Shown here piece by piece: positions 55,859 to 64,000 of a stretch of 64,000 nucleotides of DNA (within the stretch, counting starts at the first letter, position 1; every line of letters begins with the position of its first letter). Below the pieces are notes generated by a model. It was not told the DNA's origin and searched no databases. It was given only the letters and a program-made list of their open reading frames with translations. Where the stretch lies: positions 744,001 through 808,000 of the forward strand of contig AP024710.1 of assembly GCA_024363285.1 (NCBI GenBank), in the 5' to 3' direction. The stretch comes from Leptolinea sp. HRD-7. GTDB taxonomy: Bacteria; Chloroflexota; Anaerolineae; Anaerolineales; Anaerolineaceae. The translations under genes were made by a program, and so were the position numbers.

Positions 55859-56181
55859 GGTGCCCTCCCGGATGATTGTGTATTTTAAGGGATTCTATCA
55901 AATTCGGTTTTATACAGTGGTGTTGAACGCACAATCATTGGCTCAAGTGGTTTATCAGACCGTAGAACCTTCGATTAGACGCGTTCAACCTACCGTGGCA
56001 CAATTTGAAATTGCATTTGTCAACTAGAAAAGCGCACCAATTATTCCAGACTGATAATACATATTGCCAAAAGGCAGGTATGTGAACCGACCGGATATCC
56101 CCTGAAAACCCAATAAGCGTAAACCTTATGTTAAACCATTCCCGGGCTGACGCCGTCAGCCCCTACGGATAATGGTGAAGG
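55859..56181. other. Intergenic region with two palindromes
   Basis: About 320 bases without a gene. It holds the palindromic element at 55919-55990 and a GGGCTGAC/GTCAGCCC palindrome at 56144-56162 followed by CCTAC. Confidence 0.6.
55919..55990. repeat. 72-bp palindromic element, copy 8
   Basis: Ends GGTGTTGAACGC and GCGTTCAACCTACC, closest to the copy at 33353. Confidence 0.55.
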
Positions 56182-56580
56182 TTACGCGATGACTTTTGTA
56201 TGAACCTCGAACGCTGGCGGGTTCTCAATGGATTTCTTGACTTTGCACTGTTCCGCGGAACGAATCAGAGCATTGTAATATTTCTCAGGGAAGGAAGGCG
56301 GGACCTGTATCTCAATTGTTACCGTATCCAGATGGCCGGTTGCCCTATCGGCTTGCATGGATTGTACCAACCGGATTCCTTCTGTAGGAAGCTGGTGCTG
56401 CTTGCAATAACTCAGCACATAATAACCGGCACAGGTTGCCAGAGAAGCCAGAAACAGTATGTAGGGTGATGGTGCGGTGTCTTCTCCGCCACCTGCTATT
56501 GGCTGGTCAGTTGAGATGGTGAAATTGCCAAAATGGGCATCCACTTTCACGCCGCCGGGAAAATCAACTGTCATTTCCAT
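56182..56580 (-). CDS. OsmC-family protein
   Basis: A 132-residue OsmC/Ohr-type thiol peroxidase-like protein. The two family cysteines are present: LASLATCAGYYVLSYCKQ near residue 55 and SAEQCKVKKSIENPP near residue 115. The ATG at 56580 has GAGGAG upstream. It follows rnz by 16 bases in the same direction. It may reduce organic peroxides in this oxygen-sensitive organism. Confidence 0.85.
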   Translation of the reverse strand: MEMTVDFPGGVKVDAHFGNFTISTDQPIAGGGEDTAPSPYILFLASLATCAGYYVLSYCKQHQLPTEGIRLVQSMQADRATGHLDTVTIEIQVPPSFPEKYYNALIRSAEQCKVKKSIENPPAFEVHTKVIA

Positions 56581-56596
56581 GTTTGAATACTCCTCA

Positions 56597-57517
56597 TTAA
56601 TCCGAATGTTTAACCTGAAAGGTATCAAAATCACGGGCTACCACGGCTTCAGGGAATACCGATTGAGCTTCGGCGATAATGTCTTTTTCACGGTAACGGC
56701 GTGAGACATGTGTCAGATATAAGGCCCGCACTCCAGCGCGTACAGCCAGGTCGGCTGAACGTTTTGCCGTCATGTGTGAAAAATCACGCGCCATATCCGC
56801 TTCTTCGTCCAGATATGTTGCTTCGATCACCAGCGCGTCGGCACCGCGGCAAATTTCTACAAGATCGTCAACTTCACCCACGTCACCCACCACAACCAGG
56901 CGGGTACCCGGCTTATAGTCTCCCAGCACATCAGCCGGGTCAATGGTTCGCCCATCCGGCAAAGTGACCGGTTTACCGTCCACCAGGTCACGGCGCCAGG
57001 GACCCTGAGGAATACCCAGCGCTTCCGCTTTTTCTGGTAGGAAGGGCCGCCGCCCTTTTTCTTCAAAAACATAGCCGTAACAATCCGGTCCGCGGTGGTG
57101 CACACTGAAAGCGCTGATGGTCAGGTCGCCATCTTCAATGATCACACCGTTGGAAATCGGGATGAAGGATATGGGCATTGGCGCTGACGCGCCGCGTAAA
57201 ACCACACCATAAAGGAGATCTTTTATCCGGTCCAGGGCATTCTTTCCGGCAAATAATTCCAGTTTGTCAATGGTTTCCCAACGCATATACGTGGAAAGTA
57301 AACCAGCCAGACCGAGGATGTGGTCAAGGTGGCTATGTGTGATCAGAATTCGATTTAATCGCTTGAAACCAATGCCGCTCTGAAGAATTTGACGTTGAGT
57401 GCCCTCACCGCAATCGACCAGGTAGCGTTGATCGTCATGTTTGATAACAAGTGAAGGCAAATTTCGGCGGGCAGAAGGCGCGGAAGCAGATGTTCCGAGA
57501 AAAATAATTTCGAACAA
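56597..57517 (-). CDS. rnz: Ribonuclease Z
   Basis: A 306-residue MBL-fold nuclease that cuts the 3' trailer from tRNA. Features: GTSASAPSARRN near the start, THSHLDHILGLAGLL (HXHXDH, about residue 60), GVGDVGE and the Zn ligands in ATYLDE and YLTHVSRRY. Length normal. The start is TTG, preceded by GGAAAGGG. The tRNA-Ser 3' array at 47957 makes 3' processing of interest here. Confidence 0.93.
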   Translation of the reverse strand: MFEIIFLGTSASAPSARRNLPSLVIKHDDQRYLVDCGEGTQRQILQSGIGFKRLNRILITHSHLDHILGLAGLLSTYMRWETIDKLELFAGKNALDRIKDLLYGVVLRGASAPMPISFIPISNGVIIEDGDLTISAFSVHHRGPDCYGYVFEEKGRRPFLPEKAEALGIPQGPWRRDLVDGKPVTLPDGRTIDPADVLGDYKPGTRLVVVGDVGEVDDLVEICRGADALVIEATYLDEEADMARDFSHMTAKRSADLAVRAGVRALYLTHVSRRYREKDIIAEAQSVFPEAVVARDFDTFQVKHSD

Positions 57518-57579
57518 AAATTTACCCTTTCCAGTAAGAAAATCAATTTTACCGCATTAACAACTGAAGCCGGACTGGT

Positions 57580-58455
57580 GTGAACCAAGTAAAAAAAAGT
57601 CACAATTTACAATCGCGCCATACGATTATGCATTGTTTGGTTATAATCATTCCCGTGAGCCATTCAAAAAATTTGACCTCCAGGTCCATTTCCTTACGCT
57701 TGTTGTTGATTCTGACAGGCGTCATTCTTCTAACGTCGTGTTCCACATCGGAACCTGTGTTGGCTACATCAGAAGCGGAAACCCCGTTGCCTGCCACGGA
57801 AACCATTATGCCGCTGGCACAACCTCTTGAGGTTGTGGGAACCATGACCGCGACAGCCGTCAAAAAAACAGAGACGCCCACCCCCATTGACCCGCGCGAA
57901 GAGGATATGAAAAAAGAAGTTCAGGTTTTGGCCGGGCAGAAATTGGTCAGCAGTTCAAAAGGAACTTATTACCGTGTTCAGGATTTCACCGGGGAATGGG
58001 CCAAATTGAGCTATTACCACTGGTGGCCGTTGAACCGCAAACCGACGAACTTTGCCATTCGGGCTGATGTGAGCTGGGAATCGGCAGTGCCGATGGGGAA
58101 TCCCTCAAAATCAGGCTGTGGGTTCGTGTTCCATGAAAATGGCGCCAGCGATCTTCACGTCTCATTTCTTTCAATGGACGGGTACGTGCGAAATTACCGC
58201 ACTGAGAAGAACGTGATCACAAACTTGAAAGGCAATTATGCCGGCAAGTTCAACTATCCGGCAGATAAAGCCCGCATCATGCTGGTGGTAGATTACCAGT
58301 GGCTCACGTTTTATGTGAACGGGAAACAGGTTGTACGCTTCCAGGATGATCGGCTGAACGGCGGCGGGTTGGCTTTTGCCGTTGCCTCTGGATCTAACAA
58401 TAGTTTTGGTACACGCTGCACATTCCAGAATGTGGACCTGTGGGAATTTAACTGA
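57580..58455 (+). CDS. Lipoprotein with concanavalin-like domain, unknown function
   Basis: A lipoprotein: signal with lipobox LLTSC near residue 50 of the longest frame, a Thr/Pro-rich linker, then a domain of about 170 residues with the pattern of a jelly-roll carbohydrate-binding fold (FAIRADVSWES, SGCGFVFHENG, WLTFYVNGKQV, WEF). The start is uncertain: GTG at 57580, ATG at 57628, or GTG at 57655. A TATAAT box at 57642-57647 favours a start after it. Its stop overlaps that of the M20 gene. Confidence 0.6.
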   Translation: MNQVKKSHNLQSRHTIMHCLVIIIPVSHSKNLTSRSISLRLLLILTGVILLTSCSTSEPVLATSEAETPLPATETIMPLAQPLEVVGTMTATAVKKTETPTPIDPREEDMKKEVQVLAGQKLVSSSKGTYYRVQDFTGEWAKLSYYHWWPLNRKPTNFAIRADVSWESAVPMGNPSKSGCGFVFHENGASDLHVSFLSMDGYVRNYRTEKNVITNLKGNYAGKFNYPADKARIMLVVDYQWLTFYVNGKQVVRFQDDRLNGGGLAFAVASGSNNSFGTRCTFQNVDLWEFN

Positions 58456-59887
58456 TCGTCGAAACACCCCAGATCTGCAATAACCGTATATAGAACTGGG
58501 TCATCTTGACCAGTGATTTTATTCGTATCCGTTCATTGATTCCGTCCAACTCTAAATCATCTTCCCGGGGGATTAATAAAGGAGTGAAACGGAATACGTG
58601 GCGGCAGACAGACGTGTAAAACCGCGCGTCACCCGGCCAGGGTTGCACGACCGGCGCGATGGGTATACCGTCATATATCTCCAGCACAGCTCGCTCAATG
58701 GTCTGGTAAGCTGGAGAATCGGATGACGATACCAAAGGCGCTTCCCAGGCTCGCTCTGATTGTGCCTGGAAAACCACGCGGTCGTCTTTTACAGAACGGC
58801 GGATATGTTCACTGATTTCTTTTATGGTCGCGCCCGGCATCAGGAAGGCATCCACCTGCGCCCGGGCCTGTTCCAGGCTACCGTTGAACATAACCGGAAT
58901 GAACTGAGTGGTCGAGCGCATCTGAGCTTCAGGGTGGTTGAGGATCATTCGGCGAACGAGACGAGAAAAAGCCCATGTATTGGCAAATAATATTTGCTGC
59001 GGGTAGCCAATCGCGCCAACCAGCCCGCGGTATGACTCACGGATCTCTTTTAATGAAGCCGGCAGTGGATTATCCGCAAGGTTAGATAGCGCATGAGAGA
59101 GAATTTCTATGCGGTTTTCATTTCGTCCAATGTTCTGGGTTTTGAATTCAAAGCGGATATGCCCGCGTTCCGTCACACCAATGAGCGCCGCGGGGCCGGT
59201 CATTCCGGGGAAGTAGTCGCTGGCAATCCAATCGCCCTCGTCCAAAACCACTTCTAGCTTCACCCCTGCCTTCTTTAGATAGACGGCCGTCCGGCAGGCA
59301 CCCATTTTTCCACCGGAGAGACAATCATGCCCGAAAGATAGATACACTGTGCGTTCCGGTTTGTAACCGGCACGCAGCATGGTCTCCACAGCTTCCAGTA
59401 TGGCCACCATTTGTCCTTTGCCCTGCAAAGCACCTCGCCCCCAGACAAACCCGTCTTTGATCTGCCCGGAAAATGGCTGCGACTTCCACTGGTCCACGGT
59501 TTTTGGGTCTACGGGGGGTACGTCGTAATGACCGCTCAACAGAACACCCGGAAGTTTCGGGTTTCGTCCCTGCCAGATATACAGCAAAGATAGATCCTGG
59601 CTGGAGCGCACTTCAAGCGTCGTGTGAACCCGGGGGAATTGCTTAAGCAAAACACGGTGCAGGTTGAAGTAATCATCCCGCTGGGTGGTTGTCAACTCTT
59701 CCGCCGCGATTGTGCGGCAGCGAATAACCTCTGAAAGGTGTTCGGCTACAATGTTGCCATCCACTTCTTCCAGATCAACTACCGGGTAATCAGGAAGCGG
59801 GCGTGCAAAACGGACCGCCGCGATCAACATCATCGCTGCCAGGAACAATGTCAGAATAGTGAGAACGATCAGGATTTGAACAGCCAT
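58448..59887 (-). CDS. M20 peptidase homologue without metal site (pseudo-enzyme)
   Basis: A 479-residue protein with a membrane segment at residues 5-25 and the fold of PM20D1/CPS1 carboxypeptidases. Of the metal ligands only His120 and Asp122 (SGHYDVPP) remain. The bridging Asp of GRGALDDKG is Gln155 (GRGALQGKG); the Glu-Glu of HDEE is Cys189-Leu190 (GHDCLSGG); the late His of IHGxNERI is Asp448 (LDGINERI). All three changes were checked in the DNA. The reading frame is intact, so the gene is kept, not decayed. Confidence 0.88.
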   Translation of the reverse strand: MAVQILIVLTILTLFLAAMMLIAAVRFARPLPDYPVVDLEEVDGNIVAEHLSEVIRCRTIAAEELTTTQRDDYFNLHRVLLKQFPRVHTTLEVRSSQDLSLLYIWQGRNPKLPGVLLSGHYDVPPVDPKTVDQWKSQPFSGQIKDGFVWGRGALQGKGQMVAILEAVETMLRAGYKPERTVYLSFGHDCLSGGKMGACRTAVYLKKAGVKLEVVLDEGDWIASDYFPGMTGPAALIGVTERGHIRFEFKTQNIGRNENRIEILSHALSNLADNPLPASLKEIRESYRGLVGAIGYPQQILFANTWAFSRLVRRMILNHPEAQMRSTTQFIPVMFNGSLEQARAQVDAFLMPGATIKEISEHIRRSVKDDRVVFQAQSERAWEAPLVSSSDSPAYQTIERAVLEIYDGIPIAPVVQPWPGDARFYTSVCRHVFRFTPLLIPREDDLELDGINERIRIKSLVKMTQFYIRLLQIWGVSTIS

Positions 59888-60042
59888 ATTTACACCCTGA
59901 TTGATTGTATCAAAATAGAACAGTCTGTGTTTATCGGCCTAAACAAAGAAGCGTTCAAATGGCATTAAGAAGGAAAACCTGTCGACTAACTGCTTAACAG
60001 GGTGTGTTACAATCCGCTTGATATTATTGATGTGAGGACCTT

Positions 60043-61830
60043 ATGACGGAATATATTCTGGTATCTGTCGCCTGGCCGTATGCCAATGCGGAAATCCATG
60101 TCGGGAATATTACCGGCGCCTATCTGCCGGCGGATATCTTCGCGCGGTATCAGCGCCTGAGGGGGCGCAAGGTCATTATGGTTTCAGGTTCTGATTCACA
60201 CGGCACACCCATCACCGTGCGCGCGGATGCCGAAAAGACCACTCCTCTGGACGTTTACCAGCGGTTTCATAACAGTTTCCTTGAATTATTTATGGGGCTC
60301 GGTCTGAATTATGACCTGTTCACCAGCACGCATACCTCCAACCATTTTGACGTTTCTCAGAAGATCTTCCTGGCTCTGCAAAAGAACGGTTACCTGTATA
60401 CAGACCGCGAAATGCAGTGGTATGCTCCCAGTCAGCAGCGCTTTCTTCCTGACCGGTACGTGGAAGGCACTTGTTACATCTGCGGCTTTGAAAACGCACG
60501 CAGTGACCAATGTGACAAATGCGGCAACCTACTTGACCCTGCCCAATTAAAAAACCCACGCAGCAAGGTGGATGGTTCCACCCCGGAACTGCGCGAAACC
60601 GAACACACTTACATTGACCTCGGTAAACTTCAGCCGGTTGTGGTGGACTTCTTGAAACAGCGTGAAAGCTACTGGCGGCCAAACGTACTGCGCCAGAGCC
60701 TGGGTCAGATACTGGCAGATAACCTCCACGGCCGCGCCATTACCCGCGATCTTGACTGGGGTATCCCGGTTCCACTGGAAGGTTGGGAAGGTAAATGCCT
60801 GTACGTTTGGTTTGAGGCGGTGATCGGGTACCTATCCGCGTCTATTGAATGGAGCAAATTAACCGGTAACCCGGATGCGTGGACGAATTGGTGGCACGGC
60901 GATCAGTCTAAAGCGTATTATTTCATTGGCAAAGACAACATTCCATTCCATGCCGTCATCTGGCCTGCCCAACTGGCTGGCAGCGGCAAGGCGTTTGACG
61001 AACTGATGGGGGTTTCAGATCCAAAACCGCTCAACCTTCCCTATGACGTTCCGGCCAATGAATTCATGAATCTGGAAAACCAGAAGATCTCTGGCAGCCG
61101 TAACTGGGCTGTTTGGGGACGCGATTTTCTCACCCGTTACGACCCGGACCCTCTGCGCTATTACCTGACTGTAAACATGCCGGAATCGAAAGACACCGAC
61201 TGGGACTGGGAAGATTTCTTCCATCGCAATAATGACGAACTTGTAGCCACCTGGGGCAATCTGGCAAACCGCGTACTTTCTTTCACCTGTAAACATTGGG
61301 AAAATAAAGTTCCTGATCCAGGTGAATTAACTGACATGGATAAAGATCTGCTGGCTCAGGTTGAAAAAGGCTTTGATACTGTGGCAGCCGAACTTGAGGC
61401 TGTGCATCTTCGAGCCGCGCTGGCCGAAGCCATGCGGCTGGCGACAGAAGTCAACAAATATCTTGACCAAACGGCTCCGTGGACGACGATCAAGACGGAC
61501 AAATCCGCCGCCGCCCGTTCTGTTTTCACCGCTCTGAAGGCCATAGACTCGTTGAAAATCTTGCTGGCGCCATTCTTACCGTTCACCAGTGAACGCCTGA
61601 ACGGCTTCTTCGGCAACTCCAGCCCTATTTTCGGCAAACAGTACATTGACACTATTACAGATGATCTGGGCACTCACACCGCCCTTCGTTACGATCCTGA
61701 CGGGGCGGCTGGTCGCTGGGAACCCTCAACACTGAAACCCGGACAGGAACTCGTCAACCCGCAGCCGCTGTTCAAGAAGTTGGATGCCAGCATTATTGAA
61801 GAAGAACGGAAACGCCTGGGTCGCGTGTAA
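60043..61830 (+). CDS. metG: Methionyl-tRNA synthetase
   Basis: A 595-residue class I synthetase. HIGH-like HVGN at residues 19-22 (AEIHVGNITGA), zinc fingers CYICG and CDKCG near residue 147, and the signature loop KISGS at residues 348-352 (canonical KMSKS). GAGG stands before the ATG. The C-terminus lacks the extra tRNA-binding domain. The second lysine of KMSKS is glycine, followed by SRNWAVW, a variant found in one MetRS group. Terminator at 61860. Confidence 0.95.
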   Translation: MTEYILVSVAWPYANAEIHVGNITGAYLPADIFARYQRLRGRKVIMVSGSDSHGTPITVRADAEKTTPLDVYQRFHNSFLELFMGLGLNYDLFTSTHTSNHFDVSQKIFLALQKNGYLYTDREMQWYAPSQQRFLPDRYVEGTCYICGFENARSDQCDKCGNLLDPAQLKNPRSKVDGSTPELRETEHTYIDLGKLQPVVVDFLKQRESYWRPNVLRQSLGQILADNLHGRAITRDLDWGIPVPLEGWEGKCLYVWFEAVIGYLSASIEWSKLTGNPDAWTNWWHGDQSKAYYFIGKDNIPFHAVIWPAQLAGSGKAFDELMGVSDPKPLNLPYDVPANEFMNLENQKISGSRNWAVWGRDFLTRYDPDPLRYYLTVNMPESKDTDWDWEDFFHRNNDELVATWGNLANRVLSFTCKHWENKVPDPGELTDMDKDLLAQVEKGFDTVAAELEAVHLRAALAEAMRLATEVNKYLDQTAPWTTIKTDKSAAARSVFTALKAIDSLKILLAPFLPFTSERLNGFFGNSSPIFGKQYIDTITDDLGTHTALRYDPDGAAGRWEPSTLKPGQELVNPQPLFKKLDASIIEEERKRLGRV

Positions 61831-61851
61831 CGGGCTTTCAAACAAATTTGG

Positions 61852-62283
61852 TTATTTCTCCACCCGGTTGATAATTCCCAACCGGGTGGCTTTTTGTACA
61901 CACTCCGCCTGAGTGCTGGCAGACAGGCAGCTTTTTATACCCGCGATATGCATGCTAACAGAACGCCGTGAGATATTCAGCCGCCCGGCAATCTGTTTAC
62001 CGGTCAACCCCTGTGAAAGACCAATCAATACATCCAATTGACGGCGAGTCAGCCGTTTGATATTGTCACCATCGTTGACAATATCGATCGGTATCAATAC
62101 CACCCAATCATCCCAGCTATGTGCAGTATATTTTACATATGGTTTACCGGAGGTATTGTCAGCTTTGATATAATCCGGCAGCGAGCCCACCATCTTTACA
62201 TCCCGAGTGACTTGATTTGCCGGTTGAGATATCTGCCGGTAGGTAAATGTCTGGTCAGTTTGAATCAGTATAAGGTGTGTCAT
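61852..62283 (-). CDS. LuxR-type HTH regulator
   Basis: A 143-residue protein with a C-terminal LuxR helix-turn-helix (LTRRQLDVLIGLSQGLTGKQIAGRLNISRRSV from about residue 78). The first 75 residues are not a receiver or other known sensor domain. Its coding end overlaps a plus-strand terminator of metG. The signal and target are unknown; the LVIVD gene diverges upstream. Confidence 0.8.
   Translation of the reverse strand: MTHLILIQTDQTFTYRQISQPANQVTRDVKMVGSLPDYIKADNTSGKPYVKYTAHSWDDWVVLIPIDIVNDGDNIKRLTRRQLDVLIGLSQGLTGKQIAGRLNISRRSVSMHIAGIKSCLSASTQAECVQKATRLGIINRVEK
61860..61895 (+). terminator. Terminator of metG inside the luxR-type gene
   Basis: CCACCCGGTT pairs with AACCGGGTGG (10 bp, 10-base loop), then CTTTTTG. 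It lies in the last codons of the convergent regulator gene. Confidence 0.85.
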
Positions 62284-62404
62284 GGCCGATGGGATGATAT
62301 ATAGTATTTATGTTCTATTATGACACATTCCATACTGTTGTCAAGCGGTTTGCAACAGTATACAAACATGGTACGTAGATATAGAGCGGAGTAAAATTGA
62401 TACT

Positions 62405-63844
62405 ATGAAACTTAAAACCGTTTTGACCCGGTCTTTTTTGCTACTAACAGTCTTCTTCCTTTTGGTTACCGCGCTTCCTGTTTATGCCAATGTCAAGGGT
62501 GAGCGTTTTCAGCCGGTTACAGATGCTATCGGACTGGTAGCCAGTGCCAATTATCAAACAGATAATCTGGCTATGGATGACAACTATCTGTATCCCACAT
62601 TCAGCTCGCTCAGTGTGGTAGACCTGAATCCAGAGTCTCTGAAACTCTTTCAGAAGTTCCGAACAGATTATATCTACGACCTGGTAGTCAATGGCCAATA
62701 CGCGTACGCCGCGCAGCAGGAAAAAGGCCTGCGTGTTTTTGATATCACCGTGGCCACCCCCACCATCTTTTCCAGCCACCCCATTAACGGCGGCGCCTTC
62801 GGTATGGCGCTTTCAGGGACCACGTTGATCGTCACCACCGGGTTAAACGGCCTGACCCTGCTTGATACCACCAAGCCATACGACATGCCGGTTATCAGCC
62901 AGCTCGCGCTGGAAGGCTTCGCGCGGCAGGTTTCCGCGGACGGCAATCTGGCTCTGGTAGCCGCGGGAAAAGAAGGCGTACATGTGGTGGATATCTCCAG
63001 ACCCGAGACTCCCTGGTTGGTGAGCACGATTGAGACAACCGCGGCGGCGGAAAACGTCACAGTTACCGGCGGGAAAGCCTACATAGCCCTGGGTTCAGGC
63101 GGCATGGAAATCGTCGACCTGTCAGACCCGGCCAAACCGGACGTTCTTTCCAACCTCCCTACCTCTGATTTCCTTCGACGAGTGGTTATTAAAGATAACC
63201 TTGCATACCTGTGTGAAAAAGGCGCCGGTATCCGGATTGTCAACGTGTCTGACCCAAAGAACCCCATTCCGTTGGCCATATACAACACTTATGGCGGCGC
63301 GTGGGATGTGGCGGTTAAGGACAACAATATTTATGTAGCCGATTATCCGTACGGCTTACTGGTGCTGCGTTATACCCCCCCGGTGGAAGCCGCCATCCCG
63401 GCGGACGGTGGTTCACTAAAATCCGCCGCAGATAATGTACAGGTGACCATCTCCGCGGATACCTTTGGTTCCGCGGTCGACTTCCGCCATGAGCCGCTGC
63501 CAACCATTAACACTCCCATCGGGCCAGAACCCACACTGGTAAAAGTTGGCTCATTCTTCCGCAACAGCGCCTGGAAAAACGAAACTTCCGTCAAACCGGA
63601 AAATCCGTACACGTTGACTGTAAAAACAAATGTCACTGGCCTGACAGACCGTCAGATCAGGGTTCTCAGCCTGTACTACTGGGATACCGATCTGAAACGC
63701 TGGCGTAAGGAAGTATCCACCCGGTTGAATGTGGAAACCGCCACCCTGACCGCCGAAACCACCCGCCTTGGGCTGTGGGGCGTGTTCTATGACCGGGATG
63801 ATTCGTACTCAAATATCCCGTTGACTGCCACTCCGGAAGAATGA
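62405..63844 (+). CDS. Secreted LVIVD-repeat beta-propeller protein
   Basis: A 479-residue secreted protein with signal peptide (about 1-28, ending VYA). Residues 40-330 form seven or so LVIVD repeats, seen as VVDLNPES, VFDIT, LLDTTKP, VVDISRPETP, IVDLSDPAKP, IVNVSDPKNP, a propeller fold. A C-terminal domain of about 150 residues follows. Function unknown, perhaps binding at the cell surface. Confidence 0.85.
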   Translation: MKLKTVLTRSFLLLTVFFLLVTALPVYANVKGERFQPVTDAIGLVASANYQTDNLAMDDNYLYPTFSSLSVVDLNPESLKLFQKFRTDYIYDLVVNGQYAYAAQQEKGLRVFDITVATPTIFSSHPINGGAFGMALSGTTLIVTTGLNGLTLLDTTKPYDMPVISQLALEGFARQVSADGNLALVAAGKEGVHVVDISRPETPWLVSTIETTAAAENVTVTGGKAYIALGSGGMEIVDLSDPAKPDVLSNLPTSDFLRRVVIKDNLAYLCEKGAGIRIVNVSDPKNPIPLAIYNTYGGAWDVAVKDNNIYVADYPYGLLVLRYTPPVEAAIPADGGSLKSAADNVQVTISADTFGSAVDFRHEPLPTINTPIGPEPTLVKVGSFFRNSAWKNETSVKPENPYTLTVKTNVTGLTDRQIRVLSLYYWDTDLKRWRKEVSTRLNVETATLTAETTRLGLWGVFYDRDDSYSNIPLTATPEE

Positions 63845-63848
63845 TGCG

Positions 63849-64000
63849 TTAGTTTTGCAGGCGGATCTCGCGTGGGTAATAGAATCCGTAGCGCAGAATA
63901 TCCGGGTCGGTTGTGTCACTAAAATTGCCGCACATTTGAAGGATGCCGTATTCCTGCGGCATCTTTTCTGTTCCAGTCAGGATCCACGCCCGCTTTCCGG
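63849..64000 (-). CDS. Cut-off gene at the right edge, C-terminal 50 residues
   Basis: An open minus-strand frame ends at TAA (63849-63851) and continues past the window edge, product ending DILRYGFYYPREIRLQN. The composition looks coding. No family recognised. It converges on the LVIVD gene with four bases between them. Confidence 0.65.
   Translation of the reverse strand, partial: GKRAWILTGTEKMPQEYGILQMCGNFSDTTDPDILRYGFYYPREIRLQN

Overview
The window looks like chromosome of a fermentative, anaerobic bacterium of the Chloroflexota (Anaerolineae type). This is an inference from gene content: cellobiose phosphorolysis, a sodium-pump decarboxylase, oxygen-sensitive NrdDG, oligopeptide-type sugar import, and no respiratory genes. 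About 52 protein genes, one tRNA-Ser, two cobalamin riboswitches, and several families of small repeats are visible. No phage, transposase or CRISPR array was found.

Layout. 1-4320: an ABC importer (two permeases, ATPase) converges on phnW-phnX, which together read as 2-aminoethylphosphonate import and breakdown. 4487-5524: a sugar-nucleotide type SDR. 5652-17253: a nitrogen block of gdhA, a tightly overlapped cassette (response regulator, glutamate-dehydrogenase-like protein, PEP-synthase N-domain protein), then gltBD. In the cassette the response regulator has Glu at the phosphorylation site and the dehydrogenase lacks the catalytic lysine, so both look like non-canonical regulatory proteins. 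17987-20486: lipid kinase, acyltransferase, membrane protein. 20604-22592: a lone surface protein with a transglutaminase-like centre, flanked by imperfect direct repeats. 22917-25931: nrdDG under a cobalamin riboswitch. 26122-28223: a two-component system. 28433-33237: a sodium-pumping acyl-CoA decarboxylase operon. 33561-44297: a glycan cluster (GH94, GH130, five-gene ABC importer, LacI regulator with two identical CebR-like operators).

44494-47931: PHP phosphoesterase, RNase D and a beta-CASP nuclease. 47957-49188: tRNA-Ser(CGA) followed by seven 64-bp repeats built from pieces of the tRNA 3' end, then a 347-bp tandem duplication carrying four palindromic elements. 49344-51361: padR, a membrane protein and a GIN-domain lipoprotein. 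51654-52043: a SWIM zinc-finger gene behind a promoter and an intrinsic terminator, which suggests attenuation. 52072-55405: a second cobalamin riboswitch and a B12-type ABC importer ending in a MoaD/ThiS-like gene. 55409-64000: GNAT, OsmC, RNase Z, a lipoprotein, an M20 peptidase homologue that has lost its metal and catalytic residues, metG, a LuxR-type regulator, an LVIVD beta-propeller protein, and a cut-off gene at the right edge.

How it fits together: nitrogen and phosphorus scavenging (AEP, glutamate), B12-controlled deoxynucleotide supply and B12 uptake, and phosphorolytic use of plant glucans and mannans coupled to a sodium-motive decarboxylase. The most unusual items are the three-gene pseudo-enzyme cassette, the tRNA-derived repeat array, the palindromes that supply stop codons, the M20 pseudo-enzyme and the attenuated SWIM gene.
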